The notes beneath the pieces were generated by a model. The model did not search any database. It had not been told where the DNA came from and was given only the letters and a program-made list of their open reading frames with translations. DNA of 64,000 nt from Chloroflexota bacterium (GTDB lineage: Bacteria; Chloroflexota; Dehalococcoidia; Bin125), in the NCBI GenBank assembly GCA_028875225.1, contig JAPPFB010000025.1, positions 28,345-92,344 on the forward strand, in the 5' to 3' direction. Below are positions 35,029-48,911 of the stretch, piece after piece. The translations under genes were made by a program, and so were the position numbers. The first letter of the stretch is position 1; the number at the start of each line of letters is the position of its first letter.

Positions 35029-35797
35029 AGTCCGCGTGCTCCATTCGCATGGGGATGCCGGCCGCCTGCATCTGGCGCTTGACATCCATGATCGGATGGG
35101 TGCCGAAGTGAAAGATCGATGCGGCGAGGACGGCGTCGGCCCTGCCTTCGGTGATGGCGTCGATCATGTGCTGCGCGTTGCCGGCCCCGCCCGAGGCAAT
35201 CACCGGGACGCTGACGGCGTCCGAGACGGCGCGGGTCAATGGAATGTCATAGCCATCCTGGTGGCCGTCCGTGTTCATCGAGGTCAACATGATTTCGCCC
35301 GCTCCCCGCTCGACGACTTCGGTGGCCCACGCGATCGCGTCGATGCCAGTCGGTCTGCGGCCGCCGTGCGTGTAGACCTGCATCGAACCGTCCGATTCAG
35401 TGCGCGCGTCGATCGCGACCACGATGCACTGGGAGCCAAACCGGTGGGCGCCTTCGGAGATCAGCTCGGGACGTTCAACCGCCGCCGTGTTGATCGTGAT
35501 TTTGTCCGCGCCCGACTCCAGCATCAGCCGCATGTCGTCGTCCGAGCGCAGCCCGCCGCCGACCGTGAACGGGATGAACACGCGGTCGGCCGTGCGCCGC
35601 ACCATGTCGACAACCGTATTGCGGTCCTCGTGCGAGGCCGTGATATCGAGGAATACGAGCTCGTCAATGCCCTCGTGGTCGTAGAGCGTGGCCAGTTCGA
35701 CCGGGTCGCCGGCGTCACGGAGTTCGACGAACGAGATCCCCTTGACCACCCGGCCGGCGTCAACATCGAAGCAGCCGATGATTCGCTTGGTCAGCAT
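35012..35797 (-). CDS. hisF: Imidazole glycerol phosphate synthase subunit HisF
   Basis: [36 protein letters not shown]. Confidence 0.95.
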   Translation of the reverse strand: MLTKRIIGCFDVDAGRVVKGISFVELRDAGDPVELATLYDHEGIDELVFLDITASHEDRNTVVDMVRRTADRVFIPFTVGGGLRSDDDMRLMLESGADKITINTAAVERPELISEGAHRFGSQCIVVAIDARTESDGSMQVYTHGGRRPTGIDAIAWATEVVERGAGEIMLTSMNTDGHQDGYDIPLTRAVSDAVSVPVIASGGAGNAQHMIDAITEGRADAVLAASIFHFGTHPIMDVKRQMQAAGIPMRMEHADYDDVL

Positions 35798-35815
35798 GAT
35801 CGGCTCAACATCTCG

Positions 35816-36573
35816 TCAGCACGTTCGCTCGCGCATGCCGGCCTCGGCCGCCTCGAACGCGTCCGACAGCCGCAGCCGACCGTCGTACAACGCACGTCCC
35901 AGTACGACCCCTGCCGCCCCGTTGGCGGCGAGCCGGCGAATCTGCATGGGATGGGCGATCCCGCCGGCCGCGATCACCGGCGAGCGTGCGACACCGGCCA
36001 CGCGGGCGAACTCGGCCTCGTCGTGACCGCCCAGCATGCCGTCGGAGGCGATGTCGGTGTAGATGAACCGACGCACGCCCAGGTCTTCAAGCTGAGGAAT
36101 CAGCGCCACCGCCGGCAGCTCGGACTCCTCGGTCCAGCCGTTCAGCGCCACGCGGCCGCCCTTGGCGTCGACGGAGACCGTCAACGCCTCGCTGCACAAT
36201 TGCACCGCCTTTGAGAGGAAGTCGCGATCGGTGACGGCTGCCGTCCCTACGATGATCCGCTTCACGCCTGCATCGAGATAGCGGCGTACCGTGTCGAGAT
36301 TGCGAATCCCGCCGCCGACCTGGACCGGTTTGCCCAGCGCGGCGATCCGTTCGACAAACTCCGCATTGGCGGCGCGTCCTTCGCGTGCGCCGTCGAGATC
36401 GATCACGTGCAACATCTCCGCGCTTTCGTCGATCCACCGTCGCGCCGGTGCGATCGGATCGTCGTCGAACACGGTCTCGCGGTCATAGTCGCCCTGGACC
36501 AGGCGCACGCAGCGTCCGCCGCGAATGTCGATCGCGGGTAACACGTCGATCATGTTGGGTGTCGATCCCGGAC

Positions 36574-36577
<4 letters not shown>
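35816..36577 (-). CDS. hisA: HisA phosphoribosylformimino-AICAR ribotide isomerase
   Basis: VLPAIDIRGGRCVRLVQGDYDRETVF; VQVGGGIRNLDTVRRYLDAGV. Confidence 0.95.
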
Positions 36578-39539
<2,962 letters not shown>

Positions 39540-39675
39540 CGTTCAACTGGTACAGATATCGAGCGGTTAACGGGTACGCTGGTCTCAGCCGATTTGGCCT
39601 GTCGTCCTCTGCCTATTGTGAGTGAGCGCCCCCATGATCGCGGTGCTCGAACGGGCCGGAATCTGAGGAGTCCTG

Positions 39676-40734
39676 ATGGTCTGGTCTCCATTTGACTGGT
39701 TGTCCCGGCGGTTCTCGCCGGATGTGGGCATCGACCTGGGCACCGCGAACACCCTGGTTTCGGTCCGCGGCCGCGGCATCGTGGTCAACGAACCGTCAGT
39801 CGTGGCGATTAACCGGATCGACAACTCCGTGCTGGCCATTGGCAAACAGGCGAAAACCATGGTCGGCCGGACGCCCGCCCACATCGTCGCCACCAGACCG
39901 CTGCGCGACGGCGTAATCTCCGATTTCGACGTGACCGCGCGGATGCTCAATCACTTCATTCACGAAGCGCTGCAGCGCAGCGGGATCGGCATTGGCCGGC
40001 CGCGAGTCATGGTCGGCATTCCCGGCGGCGCGACCGAGGTCGAAAAGCGCGCCATCTTTGAGGCGACCCGCTCGGCCGGCTCTCGCGAGGTCCACCTGAT
40101 CGAAGAGCCGATGGCCGCGGCGATCGGCGCCGGGCTGCCGATCTTCGAATCGACCGGCAGCATCGTCGTCGACATCGGCGGCGGCACCACGGAGGTCGCA
40201 GTCTGTTCGATGGGCGGCATGGTCGTGAGCACCTCGACCCGGGTCGCCGGTGACGAAATCGACCAGGCGATCATCACCTACGCGCGTCAGGTCCACAACA
40301 TCCAGATTGGTGAGGCGTCGGCCGAGAAGATCAAAATCGCCGGCGCCTCCGCATTTCCGTTGGAAGAGGAGCGCGATGTCACCCTGAGCGGTCGCGATCT
40401 CTCAACCTCAATGCCGAAAATCGTCACCGTAACGACCGTCGAGCTGCGGGACGCCATTTCGTCGGCGGTGTCTTCCATCATGGATGCTGTGCTCCGCACC
40501 ATGGAGATCACACCGGCGGAGCTGATACCCGACATCATGCAACAGGGCATCGCCCTCGCCGGCGGCGGCGCCTATCTGCCCGGTCTGGATCGGCGGATGT
40601 CCCAGGAAACGAAGTTCCCGGTCTACAAGGCCGACTCCCCCTTGACCTGCGTCGTGCGCGGTTGCGCTGAAGCGCTGAACGAGACTCGAGCGCTCGCCGC
40701 CGCCGACGGTCAAGTGCTCGCCGGGCGGCGCTAG
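39676..40734 (+). CDS. mreB: Rod shape-determining protein MreB
   Basis: DVGIDLGTANTLVSVRGRGIVVNEPSVVAIN; VVDIGGGTTEVAV; IALAGGGAYLPGLDRRMS. Confidence 0.96.
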   Translation: MVWSPFDWLSRRFSPDVGIDLGTANTLVSVRGRGIVVNEPSVVAINRIDNSVLAIGKQAKTMVGRTPAHIVATRPLRDGVISDFDVTARMLNHFIHEALQRSGIGIGRPRVMVGIPGGATEVEKRAIFEATRSAGSREVHLIEEPMAAAIGAGLPIFESTGSIVVDIGGGTTEVAVCSMGGMVVSTSTRVAGDEIDQAIITYARQVHNIQIGEASAEKIKIAGASAFPLEEERDVTLSGRDLSTSMPKIVTVTTVELRDAISSAVSSIMDAVLRTMEITPAELIPDIMQQGIALAGGGAYLPGLDRRMSQETKFPVYKADSPLTCVVRGCAEALNETRALAAADGQVLAGRR

Positions 40735-40761
40735 GGCGGGTACAGGCGAGAGGCGGGTACC

Positions 40762-41637
40762 GTGCCACTGCTCGGCGCACTGCTTCGACTCCTGGGCGCC
40801 CGCACCCGTTGGGTGCTGCTGATCGCGCTGATCGTGGGCGGCCTCACGCTCCTGGGCCTGATCGGCTGGGCCGCCACGATCGAGGATCGCGCCGCGACCG
40901 CGCTCAATCCGGTTCAGCGGGCCTTTCGCCAGGCCGGCGAGCCGATCTCCAATCTGCTCCGCGATTTGGACGATTTCGGCCGCTTGCACTCCGAGAACCG
41001 GGGACTGCGCTCGCGAATCGAACAGCTCGAAGCCGACAACGCACGACTGCGCGAACTGCAAATCCAGGTCCGGGCCAGGCAGGCGTTGCTCGAGGTCCAG
41101 GCCGAAACCGACGCCGTCACGATCACCGCCAATGTCACCACCCGCGACCTGACCGGTCTGCGCACCATTATCGGCATCGACCGCGGCTCCAACGACGGGC
41201 TCCGAGCCGGACTGCCCGTGTTGGCCGCCGGCGGAACACTGATCGGGCAGATCTACGATGTGCGTCCGCACACGTCGTTCGTCCGCCTGATCACCGACCC
41301 CGACAGCGCCGTCAGACTCCTGCACCAACAGTCGCGCAGCGAAGTCGTCGCAACCGGCGACACGCTGGGCAACCTCGAAGTCCGCATCCCCTGGACCTCG
41401 GAAGTCGAACTGGGGCACATCTTCGTTACCTCGGGCCTGGACGGCGAACTGCCTCAGGGTCTGCCGGTTGGGCGAGTCTCGGCCGCCGAAGGCACGGTGC
41501 AGGACGCATTCCGCCATGTCGTGCTTGATCCAATCGCTCCCCTCGATCAGCTTGAGCAGGTCCTCGTCCAACTCACGATCCCGCCGCCCGACCTCTCGAT
41601 CCTCGACCCTGACGCGGCCGAGGGCGACGGAGGCTGA
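40762..41637 (+). CDS. mreC: Rod shape-determining protein MreC
   Basis: N-terminal TM, coiled coil, IIGIDRGSNDGLRAGLPVLAAGGTLIGQIYDVRPHTSFVRLITDP. Confidence 0.9.
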   Translation: MPLLGALLRLLGARTRWVLLIALIVGGLTLLGLIGWAATIEDRAATALNPVQRAFRQAGEPISNLLRDLDDFGRLHSENRGLRSRIEQLEADNARLRELQIQVRARQALLEVQAETDAVTITANVTTRDLTGLRTIIGIDRGSNDGLRAGLPVLAAGGTLIGQIYDVRPHTSFVRLITDPDSAVRLLHQQSRSEVVATGDTLGNLEVRIPWTSEVELGHIFVTSGLDGELPQGLPVGRVSAAEGTVQDAFRHVVLDPIAPLDQLEQVLVQLTIPPPDLSILDPDAAEGDGG

Positions 41638-41640
41638 ACG

Positions 41641-42186
41641 ATGAGCGCGATTCGCTGGACCCTGCTACTCGGCCTGCTCTTCGTCCTCGTCATCTTCCAG
41701 ACGGCCGCCAGCCCATCGTTCCCGATCTTCGGAGTCGGCCCCCATGTCGTGCTGATCGTGCTCTGCTGTTGGGCCATGGTCAGACCGCCGGTCGAGACCC
41801 TCGTGCTCATCCCCCTGGCCGGCGTCGGACTGGGTCTGCTCGCCTTCCAGGGAATGGCCGAGTCCGTCGCCGCGCTCGCCCCCATCGGGCTGGCGGCGTT
41901 GAGTTGGCGCGCCTGGAAGGAGTCACGCGCCCACACGCCGCTGGCGCTGGAGTGGGCAGCCACGATCGTGCTGGTCGGCGCAGCATCGATCCTGCATTTC
42001 ACCGCCCACGCGATCGCCGTCGAAATCTCCACCAACGGCGTCAACTGGCTTGCCGCGCTGCGCACCGTGATGCTCGGCGGATTCCTCGGGAACATTCTGC
42101 TCGGCGCCATCGTCTACTGGTTCGTCCGCATTCCCACTTCAGGCGCGGTATCCATGTCAACGACTCCAGGAACGGCCGGCTTCTAG
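41641..42186 (+). CDS. mreD: Rod shape-determining protein MreD (by context and topology)
   Basis: Multi-TM small protein between mreC and PBP2. Confidence 0.75.
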   Translation: MSAIRWTLLLGLLFVLVIFQTAASPSFPIFGVGPHVVLIVLCCWAMVRPPVETLVLIPLAGVGLGLLAFQGMAESVAALAPIGLAALSWRAWKESRAHTPLALEWAATIVLVGAASILHFTAHAIAVEISTNGVNWLAALRTVMLGGFLGNILLGAIVYWFVRIPTSGAVSMSTTPGTAGF

Positions 42187-44274
42187 ATGCAGCGGCGACC
42201 GCGAGGGAATCGATCCGAGGGTGTCGCGCGTGAGTACGCGCAACATCTCGAACATCGTGAGGGGTTTCCCGTTCGCGCCAGGGTCTGGCTGCTGGGCGGA
42301 TTCATTCTGCTGCTGTTCGGCATCCTGACCGTGCAACTGGTCCGGCTGCAAATCCTCAACCACGACGAGTATGTCGCCCGCGCTGCCAGCAATCGGGTCA
42401 GAACGATCGACATCCCGCCGGCGCGCGGCCTGATCTACGACCGCGAAGGCAACCTGCTCGTCGAGAACGCGCCGGCCTACCGAATCATGCTGGTCTCCGC
42501 CGAAGTGCCGGATCGACTCGTCGCGCAAGTGGCCGAGGAACTGGCGGAGATGTTCGACGCGCAGGCCTGGGAAATCGAAGAACGGATCTGGGACCGCAAG
42601 TACTCCAATGATCCCTTCCTGCCGCTCCTGATCGCCGAAGAACCGACGCCCGCTCAGGTCATCGACGTGACCTCGAGACGCTCGCTTCTGCCCGGGGTGC
42701 GGGTCGAGACCATCTCGATTCGGCGCTATGAACATGGACGCCTGCTCGGTCACATCCTCGGCTACGTCGGCGCGATCGCCGAGGAGGAGTACGAAGAGCT
42801 GTCGGGCGCCCGCTACCTCTACAGCGACCGAATCGGACGGACCGGCGTCGAAGCGTCGTACGAACGCCAGTTGCGCGGCACAGCCGGACGCCAGCTCGTC
42901 GAAGTCGATGCCGTTGGCAATGTCCTGAGAACCTTGAACGATCGCTCCTCTGAACCTGGTCTAAGCATTGTCCTCACCATCGACCTCGAGTTGCAGCAGC
43001 GCATCGAAGACATCCTGCTCGACCATCTGGGCGCGTCGCTGTTTGCCTCCGCCGTCGTCCTCAACGTCCAGAATGGCGAAGTCCTGGCAATGGTCTCGGT
43101 GCCCAACTACGACGTCAACATCTACGAGGAAGTAACGACCGACGAATACCAGCAACTGCTGGAAGATCCGGGCCAGCCACTGATCAACCACGCCATCCAG
43201 GATCAGTTCCCGCCCGGATCGATCTTCAAGATCGTCACCGCCGTCGCCGGTCTGGCTGAGGGCGCGATCACGCCCGAAACCCGGATCTACTCGCCCGGCG
43301 TCCTCGAAGTCCACAACGAACTCTCGCCCGGCATCATCTACCGCTTCGGCGACACGACGCAGGGCGTCTTCAATATCCGCACCGCGCTGGCCGAGTCATC
43401 GAACGTCTTCTTCTACTACGTCGCCGGAGGAGATCCCTACCGCAATCCCGACAATCCACCCCGCCATCCGTCGGAGCAGGAACGGCTCGACGATCTGGCC
43501 GACGACGGCATCGTCGCCGGAGACGTCCGGTTCGTCGGCGCGGGCAATGAGGCGCTCGCCAGGTGGGCCCGCGAGATGGGCTTCGACGCGCCGACGGGCG
43601 TCGACCTGGTCGGCGAAGCCGCCGGCCTGATCACATCAGCCCAGCAAAAGCTCGAGGCTTTCGGCGAAGAGTGGCGCGACGGCGACACCTACAACATGGC
43701 CATCGGCCAGGGCTTCACGACGGTCACGCCGTTGCAGATGGCGGTAGCCACTGCGGCGATCGCCAACGGCGGAACGGTGTTCGAGCCTCGCGTCGTCCGC
43801 GAACTGATCGATACCAACGGCAAAGTCGTGCAGCCGTGGCAATCCGCGGTGCGCAACCAGATCGACGTCGACCCCGAAATCCTCCGCATCGTCCGCGAGG
43901 GCATGGCGCTCTGCACCCTCATGGGCACCTGTCACGACGCGCTCGTTGAGTTGCCGGAGATGCTGATCGGCGGCAAGACCGGAACCGCGGAATTCAACCA
44001 GACGGGCACCGCCGTATCCGGGGCAGAGGAAGGCCCGACCCACGGCTGGTTCATCGCCTTCGCCCCGTTCGACGATCCGGAAATCGCCATTGCCGTCTTT
44101 TTCGAGTTCTCCGCCGGCTACCTGGCCTCGGCTGCGGGCGGCGAGATCCTCCGCGCCTGGGCCGAGACCTCCGGCGCGCTGTCCACTGCCATCCCGCCGC
44201 CGCACGCGAGAATCGCGATCACGGACGAGGAAAATGAGCGCCTCGAACAGGCCGTCAGGGAGAGGTCACGCTGA
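42187..44274 (+). CDS. mrdA: Penicillin-binding protein 2
   Basis: PARGLIYDREGNLLVENAPAYRI; PPGSIFKIVTA (SxxK); GQGFTTVTPLQMAVA; GGKTGTAEF. Confidence 0.95.
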   Translation: MQRRPRGNRSEGVAREYAQHLEHREGFPVRARVWLLGGFILLLFGILTVQLVRLQILNHDEYVARAASNRVRTIDIPPARGLIYDREGNLLVENAPAYRIMLVSAEVPDRLVAQVAEELAEMFDAQAWEIEERIWDRKYSNDPFLPLLIAEEPTPAQVIDVTSRRSLLPGVRVETISIRRYEHGRLLGHILGYVGAIAEEEYEELSGARYLYSDRIGRTGVEASYERQLRGTAGRQLVEVDAVGNVLRTLNDRSSEPGLSIVLTIDLELQQRIEDILLDHLGASLFASAVVLNVQNGEVLAMVSVPNYDVNIYEEVTTDEYQQLLEDPGQPLINHAIQDQFPPGSIFKIVTAVAGLAEGAITPETRIYSPGVLEVHNELSPGIIYRFGDTTQGVFNIRTALAESSNVFFYYVAGGDPYRNPDNPPRHPSEQERLDDLADDGIVAGDVRFVGAGNEALARWAREMGFDAPTGVDLVGEAAGLITSAQQKLEAFGEEWRDGDTYNMAIGQGFTTVTPLQMAVATAAIANGGTVFEPRVVRELIDTNGKVVQPWQSAVRNQIDVDPEILRIVREGMALCTLMGTCHDALVELPEMLIGGKTGTAEFNQTGTAVSGAEEGPTHGWFIAFAPFDDPEIAIAVFFEFSAGYLASAAGGEILRAWAETSGALSTAIPPPHARIAITDEENERLEQAVRERSR

Positions 44275-45395
44275 TGGCCGGCCACTCCTGGCGACATTTC
44301 GATCCGCTCATCCTGATCGCGGCCCTCGCGCTGGCCGGCTACGGCGCACTGGTGATCTACTCCGCCTCGCTGCCTCGCGGGGCAGAGGGAGTCGTGCTCT
44401 CCAGCGCCGTGCAGCGGCACATCATTTTCGCCCTCGTCGGGGCCGTGCTGATGATCGCCCTGACCCGTCTCGACTACCGCCTGATCGACGCTCTCGGCTG
44501 GCTCGCCTACGGCTTCGGCATCATTGTGCTGGTCGCCGTGCTCTTCCTCGGCAGCGACGAGTTCGGCTCGCGCCGCTGGTTCGACCTTGGATTCACCGTC
44601 GTCCAGGCGTCCGAGATTGGCAAGCTGATGACGATCATCGGCCTGGCCAAGTTCCTCACCGACTTCCGGGATCGCCTGCAGGAGTTCCGCATCTTTCTGC
44701 TCTCCCTCGGCATTGCCGCGCTGCCCGCCGCGCTCGTGTTCATCGAGCCCGACGCCGGTTCGGCCGTGGTCTTCATGGCGCTCTGGCTCGTGATGACCCT
44801 CTTCGCCGGCGCGCGCCTGCGCCACTACGTAATGCTCGCCGCGATCGGACTCTGCCTGGTCCCGGTCGGGCTCGCCGCCGGGGTCCAGGACTATCAGCGC
44901 GACCGCATCCGCGCCTTCATCGACCCCGAGTCCGACCCTCAGGGCGCAGGGTTCAACGTCATCCAGGCCGAAACCTCGGTCGGTTCCGGCGGCCTCTGGG
45001 GACAGGGACTGACCGATGGAACGCAGACCCAGCTCGACTTCGTCCGCATCCAGACCACCGATTTCATCTTCAGTGTGCTCAGCGAGGAACTCGGATTCGT
45101 CGGCGCGATGGCCTTGTTCATTCTCTTCCTCCTCTTGCTGACCCGTATGCTGCGCGTCGCGACCCGTGCCGGCGAGCCGCTCGGCCAGCTGCTCGCGGTC
45201 GGGCTGATCACGATCATCGCGGTCCAGGTCTTCATCAACGTGGCCATCAATATCCGCCTGATCCCGGTGACCGGGATCCCGCTGCCGTTCATTAGCACCG
45301 GCAACTCGTCCCTGTTGGTATTCTTCATCGGCCTGGGACTGCTGCAGAGCGTCCTCGCCTGGCAGGACGACGCCCGCCGCGGCCCCGCATTCTGA
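44274..45395 (+). CDS. rodA: Rod shape-determining protein RodA (SEDS glycosyltransferase)
   Basis: HIIFALVGAVLMIALTRLDYR; LIPVTGIPLPFISTGNSSLLVFFIGLGLL. Confidence 0.94.
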   Translation: MAGHSWRHFDPLILIAALALAGYGALVIYSASLPRGAEGVVLSSAVQRHIIFALVGAVLMIALTRLDYRLIDALGWLAYGFGIIVLVAVLFLGSDEFGSRRWFDLGFTVVQASEIGKLMTIIGLAKFLTDFRDRLQEFRIFLLSLGIAALPAALVFIEPDAGSAVVFMALWLVMTLFAGARLRHYVMLAAIGLCLVPVGLAAGVQDYQRDRIRAFIDPESDPQGAGFNVIQAETSVGSGGLWGQGLTDGTQTQLDFVRIQTTDFIFSVLSEELGFVGAMALFILFLLLLTRMLRVATRAGEPLGQLLAVGLITIIAVQVFINVAINIRLIPVTGIPLPFISTGNSSLLVFFIGLGLLQSVLAWQDDARRGPAF

Positions 45396-45428
45396 CCACT
45401 CCACACACACAACTACAGGAACCCAACC

Positions 45429-45815
45429 ATGTCAGTCCGACTCTCGATCGTTCCCATCCAGGTCTCCGACCAGCAGGCGGCCATCGAGTGGTACGCCGAG
45501 AACCTGGGCATGGAGAAGGTCATGGACGATCCAATGGGGCCGGAGCTCCGCTGGATCACGGTCAAGCTTCCCGAGGACGACGTGCAGTTCGTGCTCGCCA
45601 ACTTCGGAGCCTTCGATCCCGACGGCGCGCAACCCGGCTCAACCAGCGGCTATGTCCTCTGGACCGACGACATCCAGGCCACCTATGAGGACTGGTCCGC
45701 CAGAGGTGTCGAGTTCAGCGAACCACCCACCGAGCAGTTCTGGGGAACCCAGGCCCTCTTCCACGACCCCGACGGCAACGGCTGGGTTCTGGTCCAGCGG
45801 CCAACCACCGAGTAA
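45429..45815 (+). CDS. VOC/glyoxalase family protein
   Basis: MSVRLSIVPIQVSDQQAAIEWYAENLGMEKVMDD...ALFHDPDGNGWVLVQ. Confidence 0.85.
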   Translation: MSVRLSIVPIQVSDQQAAIEWYAENLGMEKVMDDPMGPELRWITVKLPEDDVQFVLANFGAFDPDGAQPGSTSGYVLWTDDIQATYEDWSARGVEFSEPPTEQFWGTQALFHDPDGNGWVLVQRPTTE

Positions 45816-45830
45816 TCGCACCCAACACAA

Positions 45831-45978
45831 CCGTCATACCCGCGCTCGCCGCGGGTATCTCGCAGCGGTTCACAGGACGCCTCGGCACCACGATCCGCAA
45901 TCACAGCGGAGACTCACAACTGCATCGACGATCGCGTCGGACTCAGCGAGATTCCTGCGGCAAGCGCGGGAATGACGA
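45831..45978. repeat. MITE-like pair of inverted palindromes
   Basis: gtcatacccgcgctcgccgcgggtatctcgc ... agcgagattcctgcggcaagcgcgggaatgacg. Confidence 0.65.
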
Positions 45979-46012
45979 GAACTCTCTTGGCGCTCTCCCA
46001 GCGAAACTGCAA

Positions 46013-48613
46013 TCAGGAAGTGGCGACCGCTTCGCCTTCTTCCTCTTCCTCCTCTGACTCAGAGTCGTCCTTGGCCGCTTCAACCTCGGCAGCGAGTTCT
46101 TCGGCGCGTGAGAGACCTTCGATGCGCTCGTAGTGCAGCATGTCTTCTTCGACGCCGTTCTCGTTCAACTCCTTGGAGAGGTCGACGCGAATCGTGTCGC
46201 CGGCTTCGAAGTCGCCGCGCAGCAGCGCCTCCGAGAGCGAATCCTCGAGCCGTTCCTGGATCACGCGGCGTAACGGTCGAGCGCCGAAGATCGGGTCGTA
46301 GCCCTTCTCTCCGAGCCAGTCGCGGGCCGCCTCCGTCACGTCCAGTTCGACCTGTTTCTCCTGGATCCGCGAATCGACCTCCTTCAGCATCATGTCCACG
46401 ATGCTGCGGATGTGCGCACGGCTCAGCGGGTGGAAGACCAGGGTGGTGTCCACGCGGTTCAGGAACTCAGGCCGGAAGACGCGCTTCATCTCCTGAAGAA
46501 CCTTGTCCTTCATCTTCTCGTAGCGCTGCTTCTCCGACTGGTCCTCGTCGTTGATCGTCGAGAAGCCGATCGCTGACTCGCGCCGGATCAGGTCCGATCC
46601 CACGTTCGAGGTCATGATGATGATTGTGTTGCGGAAGTCCACCCGCCGGCCCTTGGCGTCGGTCAGGTGACCGTCGTCGAAGACCTGCAGCAACATGTTG
46701 AAGACCTCAGGATGCGCCTTCTCGATCTCATCCAGCAGGATCAGGCAGTACGACTTGCGCCGCACGGTGTCGGTCAGCTGTCCGCCATCGTCGTAGCCCA
46801 CGTATCCCGGAGGCGCCCCGACCAGACGCGCGACCGTGTGCCGCTCCATGAACTCCGACATATCCAGCCGGACCATGTTGTCGTCCGAGCCGAACATGAA
46901 GTCGGCCAGCGCCCGAGCCAGCTCCGTCTTGCCGACGCCGGTCGGTCCAAGGAACATGAACACGCCGATCGGCCGACGCGGGTCCTTGAGTCCCGCCCGC
47001 GCCCGCCGCACGGCCTTGGCCAGCGCGACGATCGGCTCTTCCTGTCCCACGATCCGCTCGTGCAGATCCTCTTCCATCCGCAACAGCCGCTCGGACTCCT
47101 CGGTCGCAATCTGCACCAGCGGGATGCCGGTCCACATCGAGACGACCTCGGCGATGTCCTCGGCGAGCACGTCGGTGGAGTCACGCTCCCGCTGCTGGTC
47201 GAGGTCTTCCTCCAGCTCAGAGATTCGTTGCGTCAGCTTCAGCTCGCGATCGCGCAGGTCGGCCGCGTACTCGTATTGCTGCTGGTTGATCGCCTGCTCT
47301 TTCTCCTTGCGGATGCCCTCAAGCCCGACCGTCGCCTCTTTCAGTGACGGCGGCGTGTACGAGCGCCGAATCCGCACCCGCGACGCCGACTCGTCAATCA
47401 GGTCAATCGCCTTGTCCGGCAGCGCCCGGTCGGAGATGTAGCGAGCCGACATCTCGGCCGCGGCGACCAGCGCCTCGTCCGTGATCTCCAGCTTGTGATG
47501 CTCTTCGTAACGATCCTTGATCCCGCGAAGGATCTCGATCGTCTCTTCAATCGACGGCTCTTCCACCACGATCGGTTGGAAGCGTCGCTCGAGCGCCGCG
47601 TCGCGCTCGATGTGCTTGCGGTAGTCGTCCAGCGTCGTCGCGCCGATCGTCTGCAACTCGCCCCGAGCCAGCGACGGCTTGAGGATGTTCGCCGCGTCGA
47701 CCGCGCCTTCCGCCGCTCCGGCGCCGACCAGCATGTGCAACTCGTCGATGAACAGCACGCAATTGCCCGCGCCCTTGATCTCCTCGACAACCTTCTTCAG
47801 CCGTTCCTCGAACTCGCCGCGGTACTTCGTCCCCGCGACCAGCGAGCCGATGTCCAGCGTCAGCAGCCGCTTGCCTTGCAGCGTCTCCGGCACGTCGCCC
47901 GAGGCGATGTGCTGCGCCAATCCCTCGACCACCGCCGTCTTGCCAACGCCCGGTTCGCCAATCAGCACCGGATTGTTCTTCGTCCGTCTCGAGAGAATCT
48001 GAACGACCCGCTGAATCTCCTTCGACCGCCCAATCACCGGGTCCAGCGTCCCCGCCCGCGCTGCCGCGGTCAGGTCGAAGCCCAGCTGGTCGATCGTCGG
48101 AGTCCGAGTCGCCGAGCGAGACCCCGAGCCGCTGCTCGCGCCCGCCCCGGCGCCCGCCGTCGCGGGACCGCTCTGCGAGAGGATCCGCGTCGTCTCCGCC
48201 CGAACCCGCTCCAGATTGACGCCCAGCGACTCCAACACGCCCGCCGCAATGCCCTCGCCCTCGCGGACGAGGCCCAGCAGCAAGTGCTCGGTTCCGATGT
48301 AGTGGTGATTCAGCCGCCGCGCCTCGTCGACGGCCAACTCAATCACTTTCTTCGCTCGCGGAGTCAGACCTATCTCACCCAGCACGGCGCGGTCGCCGCG
48401 GCCAATGATGAATTCAACAGCCGATCGAACCTTTCCCAGCTCCACGCCCAGGTTTGACAGCACCTTCGCCGCCACCCCGTCGCCCTCGCGCACCAGACCG
48501 AGCAGCAGATGCTCGGTGCCGATGTAGTTGTGGTTGAAGCGCTGGGCTTCTTCCTGCGCCAGAGTCAGGACGCGCCGGGCGCGTTCAGTGAACTTGTCAA
48601 ATCGATCTGCCAT
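46013..48613 (-). CDS. clpC: ATP-dependent Clp protease ATP-binding subunit ClpC
   Basis: [33 protein letters not shown] repeats; two AAA+ modules ([30 protein letters not shown]); UVR motif region. Confidence 0.95.
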   Translation of the reverse strand: MADRFDKFTERARRVLTLAQEEAQRFNHNYIGTEHLLLGLVREGDGVAAKVLSNLGVELGKVRSAVEFIIGRGDRAVLGEIGLTPRAKKVIELAVDEARRLNHHYIGTEHLLLGLVREGEGIAAGVLESLGVNLERVRAETTRILSQSGPATAGAGAGASSGSGSRSATRTPTIDQLGFDLTAAARAGTLDPVIGRSKEIQRVVQILSRRTKNNPVLIGEPGVGKTAVVEGLAQHIASGDVPETLQGKRLLTLDIGSLVAGTKYRGEFEERLKKVVEEIKGAGNCVLFIDELHMLVGAGAAEGAVDAANILKPSLARGELQTIGATTLDDYRKHIERDAALERRFQPIVVEEPSIEETIEILRGIKDRYEEHHKLEITDEALVAAAEMSARYISDRALPDKAIDLIDESASRVRIRRSYTPPSLKEATVGLEGIRKEKEQAINQQQYEYAADLRDRELKLTQRISELEEDLDQQRERDSTDVLAEDIAEVVSMWTGIPLVQIATEESERLLRMEEDLHERIVGQEEPIVALAKAVRRARAGLKDPRRPIGVFMFLGPTGVGKTELARALADFMFGSDDNMVRLDMSEFMERHTVARLVGAPPGYVGYDDGGQLTDTVRRKSYCLILLDEIEKAHPEVFNMLLQVFDDGHLTDAKGRRVDFRNTIIIMTSNVGSDLIRRESAIGFSTINDEDQSEKQRYEKMKDKVLQEMKRVFRPEFLNRVDTTLVFHPLSRAHIRSIVDMMLKEVDSRIQEKQVELDVTEAARDWLGEKGYDPIFGARPLRRVIQERLEDSLSEALLRGDFEAGDTIRVDLSKELNENGVEEDMLHYERIEGLSRAEELAAEVEAAKDDSESEEEEEEGEAVATS

Positions 48614-48761
48614 AGCAGTCTCCAGTACACCCCGTACACGAAGCGACCGCGACGCAGCCGCTCGCGGGATACGGCCAGCCTATCAGAGCATTGGTCGGCG
48701 ATTGACGGTTGTACCCACCGAACTTCACCGTCTGCTGTACAGAACCCTGCGCTCTCAAAGC

Positions 48762-48815
48762 TCCCCCTCCGGGGGAGCTGTCGCAACGCGACTGAGGGGG
48801 CCCGTCAGCCTCCAG
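48762..48815. repeat. Interspersed palindromic repeat, 'ctccccctccgggggag' family
   Basis: agctccccctccgggggagctgtcgcaacgcgactgaggggg. Confidence 0.5.
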
Positions 48816-48911
48816 CTTGCGCCAACAAGCACTCAGCAGAGGATGCCCGAACGGCGCATGGTGAGATGCCTTGGTGTGGGAGAAGAGGACGCTTGTCTAA
48901 CCCGCAGGCCC